Source: Lysinibacillus capsici
Lineage (GTDB): Bacteria; Bacillota; Bacilli; Bacillales_A; Planococcaceae
NCBI RefSeq assembly: GCF_003367505.1
Contig: NZ_PXXX01000016.1
Coordinates: 1 to 64,000 of the forward strand
Length of the DNA stretch: 64,000 nucleotides
Reading direction: 5' to 3'
Below, one piece after another: positions 43,148-50,887 of the stretch; position 1 is the first letter of the stretch; every line of letters starts with the position of its first letter. The notes beneath the pieces were generated by a model. That model was not told the DNA's origin and made no database searches. It saw only the letters and a list, made by a program, of their open reading frames with translations. The position numbers were made by a program, and so were the translations under genes.

Positions 43148-44494
43148 ATGTTGTTCATTATTATATTAATAGGGGTATTATTTGTTGTCTTAGGAACAGC
43201 TAAGTTAAAGCTTCATCCGTTTTTAGCTTTATTAATCAGTGCTTTCTTCGTTGGAATTGCTTCAGGTATGCCATTGTTGACAGTAGTGGAAAGCATTAAT
43301 ACTGGATTTGGAGGCTTAATGACAAGTATTGGTTTAGTCATTATTGCCGGTACTATTATAGGCTTAATATTAGAAAAATCAGGTGCTGCTTATCGAATGG
43401 CAGAAGTAGTGTTAAGAATTGTAGGACCTAAACGTCCACAATTAGCGATGTCTTTAATTGGCTATATCGTATCCATACCAGTATTTTGTGATTCTGGCTT
43501 TATTATTTTATCCAGCTTGCAAAAATCATTAGCAAAGCGAGCAAATGTTACGATTGCATCTATGGCAGTAGCTTTAGCAACTGGCTTATTTGCGACGCAT
43601 GTATTAGTACCACCAACTCCAGGTCCTATTGCAGCAGCAGGAAATATTGGCGCAGCAGATTATTTAGGAACAGTCATTGTCATTGGTTTATTAGTCGCGA
43701 TACCAGCGACATTCGTAGGTTATCTATGGTCAGTAAAAGTTGCGACAAAAATTCGCGTTCCTGAAGATGAGGTAGAGGCATTAGATTATGAGGAAGTCAT
43801 TAAATCCTTTGGTAAAATGCCCTCAACATTTAAAGCATTTTTACCAATCGTTCTGCCGATTGTGTTAATTGGTTTGGGTTCTATAGCAGCATTAGTTGGT
43901 GATACGGAATCGACTTTCAATACCTTCTTTAAATTCTTAGGTTCTCCAACAGTGGCCTTATTTTTAGGTGTAGCAGCAGCCTTTTTATTATTACCTGAAA
44001 TCAATGAAACGACATTAACAGGTTGGATTGGCGAAAGTCTAAAAGAAGCCGCACCAATTTTACTTATAACAGGGGCTGGTGGTTCGTTTGGAACTGTTAT
44101 AAAAAATGCTGGTGTTGGAGAAATGCTTCAAGAAATGGATTTAGGTATGTTTGCCTCAGGTACATTATTCCTTCTTGTGCCGTTTATAGTAGCAGCAGCG
44201 TTGAAAACGGCTCAAGGTTCTTCCACAACAGCTCTTGTGATTACATCTACTTTAGTAGCCCCAATGCTTGTGACATTGGGAATTGATGGAGCGGTACCAT
44301 TAGCATTAGTGGTGATGGCAATAGGTGCAGGAGCAATGACAGTTAGCCATGTGAATGATAGCTTCTTTTGGGTGATTACGCAGTATAGTGGTATGGAAGT
44401 AACACAAGCCTATAAAGCCCAAACGGTGGCCACATTACTTCAAGGGCTTGTGACTATTATTATTACGATGATTTTATGGTGGATATTTGTTTAA
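43148..44494 (+). CDS. GntP-family permease (probable glycerate/gluconate symporter)
   Basis: A 448-residue permease with about 12 membrane segments over its length. GntP signatures include IPVFCDSGFIILSSL (about 114-128) and GAMTVSHVNDSFFWVI (about 396-411). The start codon follows the glxK stop directly, with AAAGGGGG upstream, so it is co-translated with the kinase. Context with glxK and cdaR makes glycerate the likely substrate; gluconate is the family alternative. Confidence 0.92.
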   Translation: MLFIIILIGVLFVVLGTAKLKLHPFLALLISAFFVGIASGMPLLTVVESINTGFGGLMTSIGLVIIAGTIIGLILEKSGAAYRMAEVVLRIVGPKRPQLAMSLIGYIVSIPVFCDSGFIILSSLQKSLAKRANVTIASMAVALATGLFATHVLVPPTPGPIAAAGNIGAADYLGTVIVIGLLVAIPATFVGYLWSVKVATKIRVPEDEVEALDYEEVIKSFGKMPSTFKAFLPIVLPIVLIGLGSIAALVGDTESTFNTFFKFLGSPTVALFLGVAAAFLLLPEINETTLTGWIGESLKEAAPILLITGAGGSFGTVIKNAGVGEMLQEMDLGMFASGTLFLLVPFIVAAALKTAQGSSTTALVITSTLVAPMLVTLGIDGAVPLALVVMAIGAGAMTVSHVNDSFFWVITQYSGMEVTQAYKAQTVATLLQGLVTIIITMILWWIFV

Positions 44495-44498
44495 AGTA

Positions 44499-44533
44499 AA
44501 AGGAGAGCAGCCCATGGCTAGCTCTCTTTTTTG
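44499..44533 (+). terminator. Terminator after the glycerate operon
   Basis: AGGAGAGC and GCTCTCTT pair (one G-U) around a 12-base loop that contains an AGCCATGGCT palindrome, followed by T residues. Confidence 0.82.
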
Positions 44534-44564
44534 TATAATAGGAAAATAGAAAGGAAGTTAGTAG

Positions 44565-45755
44565 ATGAAAAAAATAATAATGGTATTACTCCTTTGTCTT
44601 TTTTTATTAGCCGGCTGTACCGAGGCAGTCAAGACAGAGAAAATTCCTGTAACAGCTGGTCATGAAATGCAGGTTCATTTTATTGATGTAGGACAGGGGG
44701 ATTCTATACTGATCGAATCACCAAGTGGTAAAACGATGCTTATAGATGGGGGAGTGAAGGGCGCAGGGCAACAGATTGTCTCTTATTTAAAAGAACTTGG
44801 GATAAATAAGCTTGATATTGTAGTAGCAACACACCCAGATGCTGATCATATTGGAGGGCTTATTCCTGTATTAGATAACATGACGATTGAGCAATTTTAT
44901 GATTCGGGAAAAGTACATACATCGCAAACCTTTGAAGAGATGCTGACACGTATCGATGAAAAAAATATTCCTTATCATGTGCCAAAAATCGGTGATGATA
45001 TCGAATTGGATAAGAATGTAAATGTGGAAGTTTTAAATGCCAATGATCAGGCTACAGACAATAACGATGCCTCCATTGTCTTAAAAATGACTTATGGGAA
45101 TGTCTCTTTTTTATTGACAGGAGATGCGGGAGTGGCATTAGAAAAGGAAATGTTGCAGTATGATGTGAAAGCAACAGTTTTAAAAGCTGGACATCATGGC
45201 TCTAACACAAGTAGCTCAGAGGAGTTCATTCAGGCTGTAAAACCAGAGGTCACGATATTAAGTTATGGAGAGGATAATAAGTATGGACATCCACATGCAG
45301 AAATTGTGGACCGTTTGCAGGCTATTGGTAGTAAAATCTATGCCACCGCGGATTTAGGAACGATTACGGTGTCCACAGATGGGGTAAACTATACGGTGAA
45401 CGGTAAGGAAACTTTTAGTGTAGAAACTGGTAATATACTATCTAAAGAAGAACCGACAACAGCTATTGAAATCGTTAGTAAGGATCTAGTTACTGAAATT
45501 GTAGGAATTAAAAATAGTGGACAACATGCAGTATCTTTAAAAGATTGGCAGCTTATTTCAATTGAAGGGCATCAAGTTTATAACTTCCCTAATCTTTCTT
45601 TACAGCCAGGGAAAACGATTTATATTACTAGTGGAACCAATGCACGGGAAGGGCAAAATTATTTGAAATGGACAACTAAACAAATTTGGTTAAATGCTGG
45701 AGATGCTGCGCAATTACGGAATGAGAAAGGGGAACTTGTAAGTGAGCTTGAGTAA
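44565..45755 (+). CDS. Secreted metallo-beta-lactamase-fold lipoprotein (ComEC-like) with lamin-tail domain
   Basis: The 396-residue product is a lipoprotein: the lipobox LLAGC puts the lipidated Cys at residue 18. A metallo-beta-lactamase domain of the ComEC/Rec2 type fills about 33-275, with HPDADH (90-95), the GDA motif, and KAGHHGSNTS (about 210-219). A lamin-tail (LTD) domain covers about 290-396 and may bind DNA or sugar. In ComEC the same domain helps process incoming DNA, so an extracellular nuclease or phosphodiesterase is possible. The DUF3006 gene overlaps its 3' end by 14 bases. Confidence 0.9.
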   Translation: MKKIIMVLLLCLFLLAGCTEAVKTEKIPVTAGHEMQVHFIDVGQGDSILIESPSGKTMLIDGGVKGAGQQIVSYLKELGINKLDIVVATHPDADHIGGLIPVLDNMTIEQFYDSGKVHTSQTFEEMLTRIDEKNIPYHVPKIGDDIELDKNVNVEVLNANDQATDNNDASIVLKMTYGNVSFLLTGDAGVALEKEMLQYDVKATVLKAGHHGSNTSSSEEFIQAVKPEVTILSYGEDNKYGHPHAEIVDRLQAIGSKIYATADLGTITVSTDGVNYTVNGKETFSVETGNILSKEEPTTAIEIVSKDLVTEIVGIKNSGQHAVSLKDWQLISIEGHQVYNFPNLSLQPGKTIYITSGTNAREGQNYLKWTTKQIWLNAGDAAQLRNEKGELVSELE

Positions 45756-45990
45756 ATACACATTGGACCGTATTGAAGATGGCTATGCGGTTTTCTTAAA
45801 GTTTCCAGCAGAAGAGGAACAACTCATTATTTCACAGTCAGCCATGAACAAGCCTGTGCAAGTAGGTGATCGTGTTCAGATAGAAGAAAAAGATGGTATT
45901 TACCATATTGAAATTTTAAAAGAAGAAACACAGCAAAAAAGAGCAGACCTTCAGAGTTTAATGAATCGTTTACGAAATAAAAATAATTAA
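45742..45990 (+). CDS. DUF3006-domain protein
   Basis: An 82-residue protein starting SKYTLDRIEDGYAVFL, the DUF3006 pattern; a small beta barrel is expected. The start is GTG at 45742 behind AAAGGGGA, inside the end of the MBL gene, so the two are translationally coupled. DUF3006 genes often follow ComEC-like MBL genes. No function is known. Confidence 0.88.
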   Translation: MSLSKYTLDRIEDGYAVFLKFPAEEEQLIISQSAMNKPVQVGDRVQIEEKDGIYHIEILKEETQQKRADLQSLMNRLRNKNN

Positions 45991-45997
45991 TACATGA

Positions 45998-46032
45998 CAA
46001 GCTGTGAAGATTTGACGTACAGCTTGTTTTTA
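45998..46032 (+). terminator. Terminator after DUF3006 gene
   Basis: ACAAGCTGT and ACAGCTTGT form a perfect 9-bp stem around 12 bases, followed by TTTT. Confidence 0.85.
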
Positions 46033-46122
46033 GATACAGGAATTGTACTTAAATTGTTATCCTAAATATTTTGAAAATATGCTAAAATAGTAGTATTAAT
46101 CGGGAGCTAGGAGCGGACAAAA

Positions 46123-46911
46123 ATGTCGATAAATACAATTATTTTTGATTTAGATGATACACTACTATGGGATAAAAAATCAGTCAAAACTGCATTTGAA
46201 AAAACATGTGACTATGCAGCAACAGTACATAATGTGAATCCTACTGAGCTAGAGGAAGCTGTTCGCCGAGAGGCACGTGCTTTATATGAGGGTTATGAAA
46301 CATATGATTATACGGTATTAATTGGTATCAATCCATTTGAAGGACTTTGGGGAACGTTTGACGACTCGACAGACTCCTTCCAAAAAATGAAGGAAATTGT
46401 TCCTAGCTATCGTGCAGCGGCTTGGACAAAAGGGTTAGCTGCTCTTGGTATTGAAGATACAGCGTTTGGAGAGGAGCTAGGAGAGCGCTTTGTAGCCGAG
46501 CGTAAAGTAGCGCCATTTTTATACGAAGATACTTTTGCAGTGTTAGATGAATTAAAAGGAAAATATCAGCTTGTATTGCTTACAAATGGCGCACCAAGTT
46601 TGCAAAATTTAAAGCTAGAAATCACACCAGAAATTGCCCCATATTTTGATCATATTATTATTTCAGGTGACTTTGGTAAAGGTAAGCCGGACGCATCTAT
46701 TTTTGAGTTTGTGATGGAGAAAGCAGGTATTACAGCGGACGAGGCAATTATGGTTGGCGACAATCTTAATACTGATATTTTAGGATCATCTCGTGTGGGA
46801 ATGCGCAATGTATGGATTAATCGTGAAAGCAATATCGCCAACGGGGCTGTGACACCTACCTATGAGGTGGATTCTTTGACAGCGTTGTTGGAGCTTGTAA
46901 ATAAGCTATAG
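46123..46911 (+). CDS. HAD-superfamily phosphatase (YsaA-like)
   Basis: The 262-residue hydrolase has all HAD motifs: nucleophile DLDDT (9-13), Thr in LLTNG (about 151-155), Lys in GKGKPD (about 186-191) and the acidic pair VGDNLNTD (about 207-214). It fits the subfamily IA with a helical cap at about 20-120. Length and cap resemble B. subtilis YsaA, described as a phosphoserine phosphatase; the presence of serA nearby in the window is suggestive but they are not in one operon. The ATG follows TAGGAGCGG. Confidence 0.9.
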   Translation: MSINTIIFDLDDTLLWDKKSVKTAFEKTCDYAATVHNVNPTELEEAVRREARALYEGYETYDYTVLIGINPFEGLWGTFDDSTDSFQKMKEIVPSYRAAAWTKGLAALGIEDTAFGEELGERFVAERKVAPFLYEDTFAVLDELKGKYQLVLLTNGAPSLQNLKLEITPEIAPYFDHIIISGDFGKGKPDASIFEFVMEKAGITADEAIMVGDNLNTDILGSSRVGMRNVWINRESNIANGAVTPTYEVDSLTALLELVNKL

Positions 46912-46914
46912 TAT

Positions 46915-46954
46915 AAAAATGTACTGACCCTTCATGGAGTCAGTACATTTTTTT
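46915..46954. terminator. Bidirectional terminator
   Basis: AAAATGTACTGAC and GTCAGTACATTTT form a perfect 13-bp stem with T runs, between the HAD gene and the convergent anti-sigma-like gene. Confidence 0.9.
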
Positions 46955-46955
46955 A

Positions 46956-47879
46956 TTAAAAATAGACATTCAGTCCAAGGTATAAACATGTAAAAGCTAT
47001 CGCTATACAAAGCTGAACAAGAGCGCTAGCAATTAAGTAACCCTTAGGTTCACCAGCCTTTTTACGATAATAGATTTGCATAAAGGAGTAGAGTGAGAAA
47101 AGGCCATAAATAATTGTTGCATGAATTGTATGGTGGACAAGATAGATACCAAATGAAATACCTCCAAACAACACGAGCATGATGGCATTGGCAATAGCAT
47201 GCTCAACTGTCGCAGCGAAAAAGCGACGTTCTGTATAAGGCATTCTTTTTTTAGCAATCCATAGGATGAAATGCATAAGTAGGATGAAAATGTTCCCTAA
47301 AATAAGTTTCGTCGACCGCTTCTCATCATAAAAATAGCGTAGAGAGTCAATTGATTCTTCAATCAGAAAGGCTTGCTGGGTTTCAACATTGAAGAAAATC
47401 TTGTTATTGAGTACCTTCCATTTCTCTTGTGTACGGTCATTATAGAGAATCAAAATATCATAGATAGTACCACTTTTCCATTGACTAGCGGATATTGTTA
47501 TAGGAGAAGCGTTGTCCCAATTCTGTTGTAGCTGTGTGATAGCCTTTGAATGAGCATAGCATTGCTGAGGAACATAAAGGCAAGAATCCTTTGCTATAAA
47601 GGTATCCTTGTTCAGATTCTCCTTTAAGTAGACACGTTGGATGGCTTTGGAGGAATCCATTGTCATAGGAGAATCAGTCGGACGTTGAACAAAAGTTAAA
47701 ATTAATAAAGAAAGAACTACTATAAATAGCACTGACACAGAAGGAATTTTCCATCCATTTCCAGTAGTTTGTTTACTAATTACTGAGGGCTCTGTCATAT
47801 TGCGTAATAATTTTTTTTGCTGCTGATCAGATAACATTAAATCATCTAAGTGTTGCCATGTCTTCTTATCATTCTTCAT
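46956..47879 (-). CDS. Membrane protein, probable anti-sigma factor
   Basis: The 307-residue protein is paired with an ECF sigma factor: its ATG at 47879 overlaps the sigma gene's end and uses the GGAGGTG inside it. A cytoplasmic segment (1-45) is followed by a membrane helix at about 46-64, an outside domain (about 65-195) with Cys100 and Cys107, and four more membrane helices (about 198-305). I do not recognise the family; no zinc-binding anti-sigma (HxxxCxxC) motif is present. The position and topology suggest that it holds the sigma factor inactive until an outside signal arrives. Confidence 0.75.
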   Translation of the reverse strand: MKNDKKTWQHLDDLMLSDQQQKKLLRNMTEPSVISKQTTGNGWKIPSVSVLFIVVLSLLILTFVQRPTDSPMTMDSSKAIQRVYLKENLNKDTFIAKDSCLYVPQQCYAHSKAITQLQQNWDNASPITISASQWKSGTIYDILILYNDRTQEKWKVLNNKIFFNVETQQAFLIEESIDSLRYFYDEKRSTKLILGNIFILLMHFILWIAKKRMPYTERRFFAATVEHAIANAIMLVLFGGISFGIYLVHHTIHATIIYGLFSLYSFMQIYYRKKAGEPKGYLIASALVQLCIAIAFTCLYLGLNVYF

Positions 47880-48363
47880 CCATCTCACCTCCTAACTGTT
47901 TTTTTAATGCGATGAGTGCTCGTTTTAATGTGTTTTTTACTTTCCCCTCATTCCAGCCAAGAATAGCGCAGGTTTCTTCGATGGAAAGCCCCTCTATTTT
48001 GCGCAGAATGATCACATCACGATAGGTAATTTTTAGTTTTCGAATTGCAAGATACAGTATCTTGGCATCTTCTCGTTGCATCAGCCATTGATGAGGAGAA
48101 GGTGACGCTTGTTCTTCATGCTGTTGTAAAAAAGGGACAAACTGAATAATCCTTTTCCGACGATAATGATCATAGGCAAGGTTGCGTGCAGTGCACCGCA
48201 ACCAAGCGAGATCGGCTCCTTCTTTTATTGTTTGGTGATGGTTCAAATAACGGACAAAGGTTTCCTGTGTATAATCCTCCGCTAATTTTTCATCATTTAG
48301 TAAGTAATATAAGTATTTAAAAATGGTGTGATTATGTAAGTAAAATATTTCTTCTATGTTCAA
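47869..48363 (-). CDS. ECF-type RNA polymerase sigma factor
   Basis: A 164-residue sigma-70 of the ECF type, with region 2 at about 8-72 (LAEDYTQETFVRYL) and region 4 at about 97-160 (YRDVIILRKIEGLSIEETCA). The start is TTG at 48363, 6 bases after AAAGGAGGTG. An ATG 17 codons further upstream lies beyond the probable promoter and cannot be used from it. The candidate promoter TGATAC-N16-CGTC is typical of ECF autoregulation. The downstream gene probably encodes its membrane anti-sigma factor. The regulon is unknown. Confidence 0.93.
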   Translation of the reverse strand: MNIEEIFYLHNHTIFKYLYYLLNDEKLAEDYTQETFVRYLNHHQTIKEGADLAWLRCTARNLAYDHYRRKRIIQFVPFLQQHEEQASPSPHQWLMQREDAKILYLAIRKLKITYRDVIILRKIEGLSIEETCAILGWNEGKVKNTLKRALIALKKQLGGEMDEE

Positions 48364-48387
48364 GCTGAACACCTCCTTTTCTTTAAT

Positions 48388-48413
48388 GACGAAGAACTCA
48401 TAGAAAAGTATCA
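48388..48413 (-). promoter_or_regulatory. ECF-type autoregulatory promoter
   Basis: On the minus strand TGATAC (48413-48408), exactly 16 bases, then CGTC (48391-48388). This matches Bacillus ECF promoters (TGAAAC and CGT with 16-17 bases). Transcription would begin near 48382, just before the sigma factor's ribosome site. Confidence 0.65.
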
Positions 48414-48423
48414 TTTTCCCAAA

Positions 48424-48453
48424 ATAAAAAGCAGAGAGTAGAGACTCCCTGCT
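48424..48453 (-). terminator. Terminator of serA
   Basis: On the minus strand AGCAGGGAGT and ACTCTCTGCT pair with one mismatch and are followed by TTTT, about 15 bases after the serA stop. Confidence 0.82.
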
Positions 48454-48468
48454 TCTTGCTATTATTAA

Positions 48469-50082
48469 TTATAGGTTAATGGCTTTTACCTCATCAATGT
48501 TTTCAAGCTGTGCCACAAAAACTAAATCTTCTTCTGTTACAACATTATCAACCGTTAACATCATAACCGCTGTACCACCAACCTGTGCACGACCAACCTG
48601 CATTGTTGCGATATTGATTTCTTTTTCTGCAAGCTTTGTTGCTACACGGCCAATTGCACCTGGTTTGTCAGTATTTTTAATGTAAAGAAGGTGGCCTTGT
48701 GGAATGACGTCAACAACATAGTCCTCTACTTTTACAATACGTGCACCTAAACCGTTTAATAGTGTACCCGCTACAGTATGTGTTTCGTTAGCAGTAATAA
48801 TTTCAATAGTAACTAAGCTTGTAAAGCCTTTTGCTGTTGTTGTTTTGTGCTCATTAATTTTCATACCGATACGTTCAGATAAGTAACGAGCATTCACATC
48901 ATTGACATGATTACCGTGATTTTTAGACAGTAAACCTTTTAACGCATTTGAAGTTAATGGACGAACATCATAGTTTGCTACTTCTCCAGCATAAGATAGA
49001 TTGATTTCTTTGACTGGCTCTGTTGTCACTTGTGATAGGAATGAACCAAGTTTTTCAGCTAATTCAAAGAAAGGCTCAACTTGTGCAAGAAGCTCTTTAG
49101 GTATAGATGGCATGTTTACTGGATTTGTTACAGTACCTGTTTTGTAAAATTTAATGATGTCATTTGATACGTCAACCGCTACAGATTCTTGTGCCTCGAT
49201 TGTAGATGCTCCTAAGTGAGGCGTTGCGATAACTTGTGGTAAAGTCAGTAGCTTATGATCTGTTGCTGGTTCAGAAACAAATACATCAAGAGCTGCTCCA
49301 GCCACTTTACCTGCTACAATTGCATCATATAAATCGTCTTCATTGATGATACCGCCACGTGCACAGTTAATAATACGTACGCCATCTTTCATCATCGCAA
49401 ATTTATCTTTATTAATAAGGTTGCGAGTTTCAGGTAGAAGTGGTGTATGAACTGTAATGAAATCTGCAGCTACACAGATTTCTTCAACCGTTGCTTTTGT
49501 TACACCTAATTCTTTGGCACGTTCATCTGTTAGGAAAGGATCGTATGCCATAACATTCATACGTTGACCCTTAGCACGATAAGCTACTTCAACACCAATT
49601 CGACCAAAACCTACAACGCCTAAAGTTTTATTTTTTAGCTCCACGCCAACAAAAGATTTGCGATCCCATTTGCCATTTTTTAATGTATTAAAAGCTTGTG
49701 GAATATGACGGGCAAGTGAAGTCATCATCGCAATTGTATGTTCGGCAGCTGAGTTAGTATTACCATCTGGTGCGTTTACCACGATAATGCCGTGTTCTGT
49801 AGCAGCAGCAAGGTCAATATTATCGACACCAACACCAGCACGACCAATTAATTTTAAGCTTTTTGCTGCTTCAATTACTTCACGTGTTACCGTTGTTTGA
49901 GAACGAACAAGTAATACATCTACATCAGCAATTTTAGCGATTAATTCTTCTGGTGCTAAACCTGTGTCTACAATAATGTTTAAATCTAAATCTTGTTCCT
50001 GGCGTAATGGGAAAATACCATCCTCACTTAGTGGATCAGCGATAAATACGTTAATAGTTCTTGTTTTTGTTGCAGTAGTCAT
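48469..50082 (-). CDS. serA: D-3-phosphoglycerate dehydrogenase SerA
   Basis: SerA makes 3-phosphohydroxypyruvate from 3-phosphoglycerate with NAD+, the first step of serine synthesis. The 537 residues show the long Bacillus form: catalytic domain with [11 protein letters not shown] and VGFGRIG (NAD), active-site Arg/Glu/His in NCARGGI and PHLGAST, an intervening ASB domain (about 325-445) and a C-terminal ACT domain (about 465-537) for serine feedback. The ATG at 50082 follows AAGGAGC. A T-box riboswitch precedes it, so it is induced when tRNA-Ser is uncharged. Confidence 0.97.
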   Translation of the reverse strand: MTTATKTRTINVFIADPLSEDGIFPLRQEQDLDLNIIVDTGLAPEELIAKIADVDVLLVRSQTTVTREVIEAAKSLKLIGRAGVGVDNIDLAAATEHGIIVVNAPDGNTNSAAEHTIAMMTSLARHIPQAFNTLKNGKWDRKSFVGVELKNKTLGVVGFGRIGVEVAYRAKGQRMNVMAYDPFLTDERAKELGVTKATVEEICVAADFITVHTPLLPETRNLINKDKFAMMKDGVRIINCARGGIINEDDLYDAIVAGKVAGAALDVFVSEPATDHKLLTLPQVIATPHLGASTIEAQESVAVDVSNDIIKFYKTGTVTNPVNMPSIPKELLAQVEPFFELAEKLGSFLSQVTTEPVKEINLSYAGEVANYDVRPLTSNALKGLLSKNHGNHVNDVNARYLSERIGMKINEHKTTTAKGFTSLVTIEIITANETHTVAGTLLNGLGARIVKVEDYVVDVIPQGHLLYIKNTDKPGAIGRVATKLAEKEINIATMQVGRAQVGGTAVMMLTVDNVVTEEDLVFVAQLENIDEVKAINL

Positions 50083-50199
50083 TATAATTAGCTCCTTTTT
50101 TATCATTATTGGCTATGGCTTTATCTACGATAGTCTGAAATTTGTAAAATTCGAACATCTTACAGCATACAAACAATCTCCTTTCTAAATCGAAGACAA

Positions 50200-50478
50200 T
50201 ATAAAAAGCCTTCCACGCCTTACAAACACAGTTAGTGTGTTGTAAGGGGCGAAAGGCTGTATAAACTTTGGTTCGCGGTACCACCCTTAATCACTGCTGG
50301 AAAATTTATTCTGGCAGTCTTAGCTATATGCGTAACGTGCATGAGACGGATAAGCTTACTTTTAAGTTGTTCAGCCTATCTATTCAGGAGTGGAACTATT
50401 ATCGTAGAAATCACTGATTTGCACCAACCATCAGCTCTCTTTGGATTTTCTTGCGACTAGTGTGTCTCCGTCGTTATA
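50200..50478 (-). ncRNA. T-box riboswitch (tRNA-Ser) upstream of serA
   Basis: On the minus strand the leader shows stem I elements (GACGGAGACAC, AGAGAGCTGATGG), the invariant antiterminator bulge AGGGTGGTACCGCG at 50287-50274, and a long terminator hairpin (50203-50258) followed by T residues. The specifier loop sequence around 50392-50394 reads TTCCACTCCTGAA, giving codon UCC for serine, in agreement with serA. Uncharged tRNA-Ser would pair with it and allow read-through into serA. Only the codon assignment is inference. Confidence 0.93.
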
Positions 50479-50644
50479 TTTTTTGTGATTAAATTTGTTA
50501 ACATCATAATCCCTATTGTTCACCTTTGTCAACGATATTTCTTAAAAACTTTAAAAATACTGACTTCAAAAGTCTGAAAAATAACTAAAAACGAATATTA
50601 TTTATATAATACTGTTTTATTGTTCGTCTTTTTGGGGAATACAA

Positions 50645-50658
50645 TGAAAGCGCTAACG
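50645..50658 (+). promoter_or_regulatory. Candidate CcpA cre site (FAD dehydrogenase)
   Basis: TGAAAGCGCTAACG matches 13 of 14 positions of TGWAARCGYTWNCW. It lies 230 bases upstream of the FAD dehydrogenase gene, in a 409-base gap (50479-50887) that otherwise holds no gene. No strong promoter was placed next to it. Confidence 0.55.
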
Positions 50659-50887
50659 ATATTTGAAAAGTCCGATAGTATCAGGTTTCTGTGTAGTTTT
50701 AGCATTGAAAATTATATGGGAATTAAATGGAATAAAATAGAGGGTTTATGCTAATTATCCATGGATTTGTTCTAAGAAAGCGAACGTTTTTGTTTGTCAC
50801 ATTTTAGACAAAAATATAAAAAGTAGAAGGTAAACAGACTGTGAGAGAAGAATGTTAGTTAAGGATGATTGATTTGGGGGTGTAAGA

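Noticed and set aside
44023..44286. 87-codon frame inside the GntP permease gene
   Set aside because: It is an out-of-frame shadow of a membrane-protein gene, with odd Trp/Cys/Ser-rich composition.
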